A DNA stretch of 11,165 nt, from contig JANZZA010000237.1 of the NCBI GenBank assembly GCA_026419655.1, positions 1-11,165 of the forward strand, written 5' to 3'. A program made the position numbers and the translations under genes. The notes beneath the pieces were generated by a model. The model worked only from the letters and a program-made list of their open reading frames with translations, had not been told where the DNA came from and ran no database searches. The number at the start of each line of letters is the position of its first letter. Position 1 is the stretch's first letter. Shown piece after piece: positions 5,657 through 11,165 of this stretch. Source of the stretch: Armatimonadota bacterium. GTDB taxonomy: Bacteria; Armatimonadota; Zipacnadia; Zipacnadales; FEN-943.

Positions 5657-6475
5657 TCAGCCTTGTCCGTCAGTAGCCCGCGATGCCAAGATTCTTTCGG
5701 CGGCTTCGATATGAGCTGGTTTGTCCACGTCAAAGCAGATTTCCGGGTAGCGAGAGAGCACTACCGCCGCGCGGCAGCCCAGCACCCGCTCGCCCCTTCG
5801 TACGATGGCCGGGATGCTCAGGCGCCCCAGGCACAGCCCGACTATAAAGCCGAGGCCAAGCATCCTCGCCAGGGCCAAAGGGCTTTTCCGTCCCGCAAAA
5901 GCCTGTTCCACCCGCGCCATAGCTGCCCGCCACACCTCTGGCCTGGACAGTGCCAAATTGCCCCCCGTCACTTTTCCTTCTCTTAACCTTACTGCCGTCC
6001 TCGGAGCCTCAGCGTACGCCCCCGTCAGGTGCTTGACGAGTACGGCTGAATAAACCAGGTCCGCCCCGGTCGCCTGTGCCTGTGTGAGAAAATCTTCCAC
6101 CGCCTGCGCTGTAAGCAGTGGCAGGTCGCCAGTTGCCACGAGGACGGGCCGCTCAGTCGCAAGAGGCCCCAGCCCGGCCTGCAGGGTGTCGGTAAAGCGA
6201 GGGCCATCTGCTACCGCGATGCATAATGGCGTGCCCACGGCGTTTAGGTCGTCCACGACGGCCTGAATTGCGGCTTCCGCCCCGGCCGTCGTGGCCACTA
6301 CAACCGGCGCAAGGCCTGCCTCACACAGCGCTTGGGCCACATACTGCACCATGGGCCGCCCAGCTACTGGTATTAGGGCCTTCACGGGGATGCCCCAGCT
6401 CGCGGCGAGGGGGTCATCTGGCGTGCCGCCGGCCAGAATGAGGCCTGCTATACGTTGTCCCTCACCCGGAGACAT
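5657..6475 (-). CDS. MobA-like nucleotidyltransferase family protein
   Basis: A 272-residue protein with the fold marks of the NTP-transferase superfamily that includes MobA, IspD and GlmU. It has a GLILAGG nucleotide-binding loop (residues 11-17) and a K-x-L-x-P-x-x-GRPM segment (KALIPVAGRPMVQYV, 32-46). It also has an ATGDLPLL metal-binding strand (114-121, Asp117 the likely ligand) and a late FDVDKPAHIEAAE. The loop lacks the Arg of the usual GGxSxRMG, as in the group of unassigned nucleotidyltransferases often encoded beside ispE. The sugar or alcohol substrate cannot be read from sequence. The ATG overlaps the last 14 bases of ispE, with GGGGGTGGAG as ribosome site inside ispE, so translation is probably coupled. 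Its stop lies 25 bases from the end of the convergent extended HEAT frame. Confidence 0.85.
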   Translation of the reverse strand: MSPGEGQRIAGLILAGGTPDDPLAASWGIPVKALIPVAGRPMVQYVAQALCEAGLAPVVVATTAGAEAAIQAVVDDLNAVGTPLCIAVADGPRFTDTLQAGLGPLATERPVLVATGDLPLLTAQAVEDFLTQAQATGADLVYSAVLVKHLTGAYAEAPRTAVRLREGKVTGGNLALSRPEVWRAAMARVEQAFAGRKSPLALARMLGLGFIVGLCLGRLSIPAIVRRGERVLGCRAAVVLSRYPEICFDVDKPAHIEAAERILASRATDGQG

Positions 6476-7460
6476 CAGCTATCTCCACCCCCTGCGGAGC
6501 GGAAGTCACGGCGCTGGCCCAAAGGCCCATCCGACGTAGGTCCTGGGCAGCAGTCTCGGCAGTCTCCCTGTCGGCAAACAGGCCCCACACGCATGCTCCC
6601 GACCCGGCCAGAGAAACCGCTGCCGCGCCAACAGCGGCTACTGTCTCCATCAGTCTCCCCACGTCCTCGCGGGCCGCCACGACGGACCGCAGGAATGCAT
6701 TCCTCAGCACGTCCGGCCTGGGCAGGGGCTCGCCGGCCCTCATAGCACGGGCCACGGCTGCAGCGGCCCGGCCGTCGCCGAAATCTGCCGCACAGAGCTG
6801 CCCATACGCCCAGGCTGTGCTCACGGGCGCCCCCGGCCACGCCACCACCGCCCAAAAGTCCTGCGCCGCCGGCAGGGGCTGGAGCTGTTCTCCACGCCCG
6901 CCGGCCAATGCCGCCGCTGCCCCAGAGGCAAAAAATGCCACGTCGCTGCCAAGCCCGGCCGCCAGAGCTTGCACGACCTCCGCCGCCAGAGGCCTGCCCA
7001 GCAGATAGTTTAGCCCCACCAGCACAGCCGCCGCATTGCTGCTCCCGCCCCCCAGCCCGCCGCCCGGCGGCAGGCGCTTTATGAGGCGAATCGTCGTGCC
7101 ATGCAGAAGACCGGTCGGCCGCAGAGCAGGGGCCTTCACCAATAGATCTGGGTCCCTGCACCCGCACTTGCCATCGGCTGGGGCGACACTGTTTGCTGTT
7201 TGGCCCTCACTCAGAGCCCCGATTAAGCGTACCGCTGCCTTCCAGCAAAGGTTCGCCACTCCTCGCGGCGCAGGCCACCCGTCGCTGAGTACCTTCAGGC
7301 CTCGCGCGGAGCCACCCAGCTCCACTCTTACGCCGTCACAGACGCTGATGGCCTGGAACACTGTGGCGATGTCATGATAGCCGTCGGCCCGCCGCCCCAC
7401 GACTTCAAGGCACAGGTTCAGCTTGGCGTTGGCACGCAGGGTTATCCAGCGTTGCCTCAT
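6462..7460 (-). CDS. ispE: 4-diphosphocytidyl-2-C-methyl-D-erythritol kinase (IspE)
   Basis: ATP-dependent kinase of the GHMP family, acting in the cytoplasm in the non-mevalonate (MEP) route to isoprenoid precursors. It phosphorylates 4-diphosphocytidyl-2-C-methylerythritol at its 2-hydroxyl. Visible motifs are ANAKLNLCLEV with the catalytic-site lysine (K13), DGYHDIATVFQAI (26-38), the glycine-rich ATP loop LPPGGGLGGGSSNAAAVL (130-147), LGSDVAFF with the catalytic aspartate (D173), and the third GHMP motif SLAGSGACVWGLF (283-295). At 332 residues it is some 30-40 longer than usual. The excess lies at about residues 82-120, a Cys- and Gly-containing insertion just before the ATP loop. The start codon overlaps the upstream yfhO-like stop (ATGA) and the downstream gene overlaps by 14 bases, so all three form one operon. 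Confidence 0.95.
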   Translation of the reverse strand: MRQRWITLRANAKLNLCLEVVGRRADGYHDIATVFQAISVCDGVRVELGGSARGLKVLSDGWPAPRGVANLCWKAAVRLIGALSEGQTANSVAPADGKCGCRDPDLLVKAPALRPTGLLHGTTIRLIKRLPPGGGLGGGSSNAAAVLVGLNYLLGRPLAAEVVQALAAGLGSDVAFFASGAAAALAGGRGEQLQPLPAAQDFWAVVAWPGAPVSTAWAYGQLCAADFGDGRAAAAVARAMRAGEPLPRPDVLRNAFLRSVVAAREDVGRLMETVAAVGAAAVSLAGSGACVWGLFADRETAETAAQDLRRMGLWASAVTSAPQGVEIADVSG

Positions 7461-10042
7461 AGGGCTTCTCCGTCTCGGGCAGCGGCTTTACGGCTACTGC
7501 CCGGTCGGCACATTCCGGCCACAAAAAGTGCGGCCATTAGCGCTGCCCCCGCAAGACTGGCGTAGCATCCCAGCGTAAAGCTTGTCGGCTCGTATACCAG
7601 CTCCAGGAGCCGGGCCGGTCTGTCCACATAAGGCACGAGCATCTGCACCCAGTTGGCTTCAGCCAGCGGCACCGGTTTTCCATCCAGGTATGCCCTCCAG
7701 CCAGGGTAGCAGGTTTCCCGCACCAAAACCGCGCTGCCCTGTGGCAATGGCAGCCCATCCTCCGGCGGCGCCGCTGCCCTGTCCACGGCCGATTTCTCTT
7801 GCCCCGACCGCTCTGGCTCCACGACTATGCGAATACGGTTCGGGTCGGGCCTGTGTACTGCCAGTGCCGTCCTGGGGCTAGGGATAGCCACCGAGACGCA
7901 CCTGTCCGGCTCCACCCTCTTTATTAGCTTGCCCAGTCCCGTGTGCCGTATCCGGCCGTAGTCAACTACGGCCACGCTCCCCGGCGGCTTATCAGGTTTC
8001 GTTGCCAGATTAGCAGTGGTCTGGAAGGCCAGGCTCTGGTGAGGCGCTATGAGGAGCTTTTCGGGTATTTCCGCCATCGCAGGCGCAGTCGTTGCCTCAT
8101 ACAGGTTGCACTCCCAGGTCGTTAACAGCCTGAGCGGCGGGGCGGGCTTGGCGGCGATGTCTTCTGGCGTCACGATGAACCGGGCGCCAAAGAATCCCGG
8201 TATCGCCAGCGGGTTATGTTCCCCGAAGCGGCGTCCGAAGAAGTCGTCATAGCGCCGGTATGTTATGCTGTCCGAGCCCTGCACGTCGTACAGCCCGAAA
8301 AGCATCGGCACGTTGGGCGGCATGCGGTTGAGGGCATTGGGGCCGAAAGACAATATACGAAAAGGTTTTCCTCTGGCCTCGGCGTCACGGGCCTGTTCCT
8401 GAAGCCAGACTATTATTTCGCTCGGTGGGCGCGCGTATTTTTCGTCAACAAGCGGGAAGAAGTGCCGTGCAAAGTAGCCCGAGTCGGCAGCCATCACGGC
8501 CATCGCCAGCGCCCACCACACCGGCCGCCGGTAGTGTATCGCAGCGGCCAAAAAACCTGCTCCTGCAAGCACGATCACGGCAAGCCGGGCAAACTGTAGC
8601 CAGGTATATGGACCAAGAGCCACTCCTTCACCCTCATAAGCCCCACTTGCTATCCACGCCGCCACGGTGCCGACAAAACCTACCACCAGTAGGCCCTCAA
8701 CGCACCGAATCAGTACTTTTATCGCCCGGTTTTGTTCCTTCTCGCCCTCAGCAGTTGCCGTTTCGTGATTGCCTTCGGTCAGTCTTTGGGCGCCGAGAGC
8801 CGCGAGACAACACAGGGCAAAGCACGCCAGTACTATAGCCCTGTTGATGCCCCGGAACTGGCTGTAGCCTGGCACGAGCGAATAAAACACGTAATTCAGG
8901 GGCGACCCCAAGGCCAGGGCAAAGGCGACTATAAACAGCACCACCCAGAGCCAAACCTGCCGCCTGGGCCGCAAAATGAGTGCTGCCACAGCCAGGACAA
9001 CTGTCAGGGCGCCCACGTACCACGTGGTTTCGGTGTATGCCCTATAGCCACCGCCGATGGCTGCGCCCCAGTGGTTGTAGTCCACGGGATTGCCGAAAAT
9101 GTCGGGCATCAGGCCGGCGAGTAAATAGGGCCAGGCCAGCCGGTAATCCAGCATGGCCGGGTAAGCCAGGCCCACGCGCGACGACCGAAAGGCAAATTCG
9201 ATGGTGGGCAATAGCTGGATTGCAGCCAGGGCCCCGCCCAGTATCAGGGCAGCGGCCCCCAGCCATATCGGCGTCATCAGCGGGCGCCCATGGCGTCCTT
9301 CGCGCGCAGCCACCCAGAGCACGAAAATGGCCAGCGCCAGCAATACATAGAAGGAAATCTGCAGGTTGCCGGCGAGGAACTGCATGGCCACTGCGAGGGC
9401 GGCGAGGGCCAACCAGCCCAGGCGGGCTGGGGAGGCATCCGCCCGCACGGACAGGTAATAAGCGCCCAGAATCAGCGGCAGCCAGCCCGGTACCGACCGG
9501 AAACTCGGCAGGCATATCCAGCCAACCACGAAACCGTTATACATCCACGCCACGGCGCCGGCCATCGCTGCCCGGCGGCGCAAACCCTGCCCGCGAAGGA
9601 AAAAGAACATGAAGCTCCCGGTGGCGAAAAGGTAGAAAAAAGCCGCCCAGGCAAAAGCGCGCTCCGGGCGCATCACCGCGAAAAGCCACGTCTCCGGATA
9701 AAACACGGCGGACTGGTTGTTACCAACAAAGGGCGTCCCGCAGAGCATGTAGGGATTCCACAGCGGGATTACTCCTCGGCGGAGCTGTTCGCCGGCGTAT
9801 TTTCGCCATGGCCAGAATTGCTGGACGGCGTCGAGGATAGGATTCGAGACGCGCCGGAAGTTCATCTCGCGGGCGTGGGCCTTGAAGGGCTGCATTACCA
9901 TTAGCAGGTCGGCGGGCAGAAGGACGCGGCTGCCGAAAAGGGCTGGGGCCAGGGGAGCAGCCGCCAGGACAGCCAGCGCCAGCAAACAACGCGCGCTCCG
10001 CCATCGCTGCCGTGGGGTGAAACCAACCCGGTGTCTCATCAT
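7457..10042 (-). CDS. YfhO-like multi-pass membrane protein
   Basis: An 861-residue protein with about a dozen hydrophobic segments in the first 520 residues, a large extracytoplasmic-looking domain, and one membrane segment near the C-terminus. YfhO-family marks are the loop after the first helix, with NPILDAVQQFWPWR (67-80) then PLWNPYMLCGTPFVGNNQ (93-110), and the C-terminal YPGWRAYLDGKPVPL (779-793) followed by VYEPTSFTLG. B. subtilis YfhO is linked to lipoteichoic acid glycosylation; whether this distant relative handles envelope glycans is inference. Two ATGs stand in tandem after AGAGGAG. The first is only one base away and the second four, so the second (10039) may be the true start. 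It overlaps ispE by four bases (ATGA) and probably leads the operon, though isoprenoid synthesis and this protein have no obvious biochemical tie beyond lipid carriers. Confidence 0.88.
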   Translation of the reverse strand: MMRHRVGFTPRQRWRSARCLLALAVLAAAPLAPALFGSRVLLPADLLMVMQPFKAHAREMNFRRVSNPILDAVQQFWPWRKYAGEQLRRGVIPLWNPYMLCGTPFVGNNQSAVFYPETWLFAVMRPERAFAWAAFFYLFATGSFMFFFLRGQGLRRRAAMAGAVAWMYNGFVVGWICLPSFRSVPGWLPLILGAYYLSVRADASPARLGWLALAALAVAMQFLAGNLQISFYVLLALAIFVLWVAAREGRHGRPLMTPIWLGAAALILGGALAAIQLLPTIEFAFRSSRVGLAYPAMLDYRLAWPYLLAGLMPDIFGNPVDYNHWGAAIGGGYRAYTETTWYVGALTVVLAVAALILRPRRQVWLWVVLFIVAFALALGSPLNYVFYSLVPGYSQFRGINRAIVLACFALCCLAALGAQRLTEGNHETATAEGEKEQNRAIKVLIRCVEGLLVVGFVGTVAAWIASGAYEGEGVALGPYTWLQFARLAVIVLAGAGFLAAAIHYRRPVWWALAMAVMAADSGYFARHFFPLVDEKYARPPSEIIVWLQEQARDAEARGKPFRILSFGPNALNRMPPNVPMLFGLYDVQGSDSITYRRYDDFFGRRFGEHNPLAIPGFFGARFIVTPEDIAAKPAPPLRLLTTWECNLYEATTAPAMAEIPEKLLIAPHQSLAFQTTANLATKPDKPPGSVAVVDYGRIRHTGLGKLIKRVEPDRCVSVAIPSPRTALAVHRPDPNRIRIVVEPERSGQEKSAVDRAAAPPEDGLPLPQGSAVLVRETCYPGWRAYLDGKPVPLAEANWVQMLVPYVDRPARLLELVYEPTSFTLGCYASLAGAALMAALFVAGMCRPGSSRKAAARDGEAL

Positions 10043-10094
10043 TCTCCTCTGGAAAACTACCGCAAGCTGGAAACATCCTTAGCGCAATTTTCTG

Positions 10095-10129
10095 CTGGGG
10101 GAAACCCTTTGAAAAGGGTTCTCCCCCAG
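10095..10129. repeat. GC-rich palindrome 1 (hairpin)
   Basis: CTGGGGGAAACCCTT (10095-10109) pairs with AAGGGTTCTCCCCCAG (10114-10129), giving fifteen base pairs with a single bulged C. It is 53 bases upstream of the yfhO-like gene and over 300 upstream of efp, so it ends neither gene. The core GGGGGAA-CCC...GGG-TT-CCCCC recurs in palindrome 2. Directly beside it runs the motif CCCCCTTCCCAAACTTTTTC. Confidence 0.7.
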
Positions 10130-10256
10130 ACCCCCTTCCCAAACTTTTTCGTGCTGCTTATACGCGCAGTAGCGATTGCGGCACCTTTGGCCCCTCTGCG
10201 CAGGCCTGGTGGCTGCGCATCTCCGCTAGGGAGTGTAGCATTTACGGGGAGGGGGT

Positions 10257-10299
10257 GCAGGGGGAACCCCGCTTTTTGCCCAAAGGGGGTTCCCCCTGC
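10257..10299. repeat. GC-rich palindrome 2 (perfect 14-bp stem)
   Basis: GCAGGGGGAACCCC (10257-10270) and GGGGTTCCCCCTGC (10286-10299) are perfect reverse complements. CTTT/AAAG inside prolongs the stem by four pairs after a bulged G, leaving a 6-base loop. It lies 154 bases upstream of efp and shares its core with palindrome 1. It would form a very stable hairpin in either transcript or in DNA. It lacks a T-tract and is not at a gene end, so it is more likely a dispersed palindromic repeat than a terminator. Confidence 0.75.
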
Positions 10300-10368
10300 C
10301 TGGTGGGAACCCTCTAAAAGCAGAACAAAACACTTCAAGCAAACAGGCAGTGCGCACGGAGTGATTCT

Positions 10369-10398
10369 TTGACCAGGAACCCGTCTATGATGTAGACT
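10369..10398 (+). promoter_or_regulatory. probable efp promoter
   Basis: TTGACC (10369-10374), one base off the -35 consensus, and TAGACT (10393-10398), four of six at -10, are 18 bases apart. The start would fall near 10405, giving a leader of about 48 bases before the TTG start. It is the best pair in the region, but the -10 is weak. Confidence 0.4.
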
Positions 10399-10452
10399 TG
10401 TCTTGCCCACCCGACTCAGGTGTGAGCGCATTACAGCAGGGAGGCTGGAAGG

Positions 10453-11013
10453 TTGATTACCACCGCGGATTTCAAACCTGGCCTGACCATCGAGCTGGAC
10501 GGTGAGGTCTACCAGATAATGCGCGTGGACCACATCAAGCCCGGGCGCGGCGCTGCGGTCGTGAAGACAAAATTGCGCAACATTCGCAGCGGCGCCATTT
10601 CGGAAAAGACCTTCCGGTCGGGGGAGCGGGTGGAGAGGGCTTTTGTCGAGCGGCGGGCGGCCACCTATTTGTACACCGACGGCGAGAATTACTTTTTCCA
10701 GGACGTGGAGACCTTCGACGAGCTGGAGCTGACCGGCGACCAGGTTGGCGAGCTGGCCGCCTGGCTCAAAGAGGGCGAAGAAGTCACCATGGCTCTCTAC
10801 GAGGGCAAGCTAATAGGCCTAGAAGTGCCGCAGACGGTGGTGCGCCGGGTAGTGCAGACCGACCCGGGCCTGCGCGGCGATACAGCCAGCGGCGGCACCA
10901 AGCCTGCTACCATCGAAGGCGGCGTAGTTGTCCAGGTGCCGCTCTTCGTTAACGAGGGCGACATCATCAAAGTAGACACGCGCACGGGCGAATATGTTGA
11001 GCGTGCCAGCTAG
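10453..11013 (+). CDS. efp: Elongation factor P
   Basis: A 186-residue protein of the usual EF-P length. EF-P binds between the ribosomal P and E sites and relieves stalling at consecutive prolines. Domain I holds the loop HIKPGRGAAVVKTKLRN (27-43). The C-terminal OB domain shows VVRRVVQTDPGLRGDTASGGTKPAT and the family signature VPLFVNEGDIIKVDTRTGEY. The loop tip that is lysine in E. coli and most KPGKG-type proteins is arginine here (R32). Arg at this position is rhamnosylated by EarP in Pseudomonas and relatives, but the surrounding PGRGAA context is unlike theirs (SGRNAA), so the modification state is unknown. The start is TTG at 10453, with GGAGG (10440-10444) eight bases upstream and an in-frame TGA further up, so no ATG or GTG start is available. 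accB follows after 31 bases. Confidence 0.96.
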   Translation: MITTADFKPGLTIELDGEVYQIMRVDHIKPGRGAAVVKTKLRNIRSGAISEKTFRSGERVERAFVERRAATYLYTDGENYFFQDVETFDELELTGDQVGELAAWLKEGEEVTMALYEGKLIGLEVPQTVVRRVVQTDPGLRGDTASGGTKPATIEGGVVVQVPLFVNEGDIIKVDTRTGEYVERAS

Positions 11014-11044
11014 CCCGGAGCGACGTGTAGTGCCGGGATTGCCT

Positions 11045-11165
11045 ATGGACCGCCAGCGTATCCTTAGCCTGCTGGCGAGGTTGAAAGAATCGCGGGCCAC
11101 CGAGCTGGAGGTGCGCGACGGCGATTTTCATGTACGCATTGTCCGCGCGGCGCCGACCGGCGGCG
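11045..11165 (+). CDS. accB: Biotin carboxyl carrier protein of acetyl-CoA carboxylase, 5' fragment
   Basis: Forty codons are present before the window ends. The sequence MDRQRILSLLARLKESR followed by TELEVRDGDFHVRIVRAAP matches the helical N-terminus and first strand typical of AccB (consensus like MDxxxIxxLIxLLxESxxxELEIxExxxxVRIxR). The biotinyl domain is outside the window. AccB carries the biotin used by AccC and AccA/AccD to make malonyl-CoA for fatty-acid synthesis. Its place directly after efp is a common bacterial arrangement and supports the call. ATG at 11045 is taken because homologues start with MD. An in-frame GTG at 11030, nine bases after GGAG (11017-11020), is a real alternative that would add five residues. 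Confidence 0.82.
   Translation, partial: MDRQRILSLLARLKESRATELEVRDGDFHVRIVRAAPTGG

Larger units (their letters stand above)
10043..10452. other. divergent intergenic region between yfhO-like gene and efp
   Basis: 410 bases with no gene. It must contain promoters for both directions. It holds two GC-rich palindromes (10095-10129 and 10257-10299), a dispersed motif with CAAACTTTTTCGT (10128-10152), and a probable efp promoter (10369-10398). Minus-strand TATAAG at about 10163-10158 might be a -10 for the yfhO operon, but no -35 supports it. Confidence 0.6.

Noticed and set aside
5038..5733. 231-codon minus-strand open frame opposite the HEAT-protein tail
   Set aside because: It is the antisense shadow of the Ala/Pro/Lys-rich tail and overlaps the end of the nucleotidyltransferase gene. 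Composition is that of mirrored repeats, with no ribosome site.
6475..7167. 230-codon minus-strand frame inside ispE
   Set aside because: Out-of-frame shadow of ispE with Gly/Arg/Ala bias typical of GC-rich antisense or shifted frames.
10257..10299. Intrinsic terminator
   Set aside because: Very stable stem, but it lies between the start codons of two divergent genes and has no T-tract on either strand.

Overview
The window comes from a bacterial chromosome of fairly high GC (about 60 percent by eye). It carries the non-mevalonate isoprenoid gene ispE, a bacterial elongation factor P followed by the start of accB, and consensus sigma70-type promoter elements. The efp-accB order, and ispE followed by a small nucleotidyltransferase gene, are common outside the Proteobacteria (Firmicutes-like, Armatimonadota-like and Planctomycetes-like genomes). 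The sequence does not fix the phylum, and an uncultured lineage is likely.

Layout. On the left, two minus-strand genes lie in gene-poor DNA: the start of a LysE-family exporter (1-579, running off the window) and a zinc-ribbon/TPR protein of the DUF2225 type (1085-1756). About 144-185 bases upstream of each sits a related element of about 118 bp (764-879 and 1900-2019) with 16-base inverted ends and an internal hairpin showing one compensatory base-pair change. From 1757 to 2955 there is no convincing gene. A near-perfect promoter at 2894-2922 then drives a single-pass membrane protein with a coiled-coil and Pro/Ala-rich tail (2956-3624). Next is a long HEAT-repeat protein (3806-5491). Its Lys/Ala/Pro-rich tail continues in the same frame for 46 codons beyond the TAA stop, as if that stop were recent.

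A tightly packed minus-strand operon converges on it: a YfhO-like membrane protein (10042-7457), ispE (7460-6462, ATGA overlap) and a MobA-like nucleotidyltransferase (6475-5657, 14-base overlap). The divergent gap 10043-10452 holds two strong, related GC-rich palindromes and a probable efp promoter. On the plus strand, elongation factor P (TTG start, arginine at the loop tip) is followed by the first 40 codons of accB.

Functionally this is mostly housekeeping: isoprenoid precursor synthesis, translation and fatty-acid synthesis, with envelope or membrane proteins. I see no defence island, CRISPR array, phage or transposase gene, tRNA or rRNA. The least explained parts are the paired structured elements at the left, the interrupted HEAT-protein tail and the palindromes between yfhO and efp.
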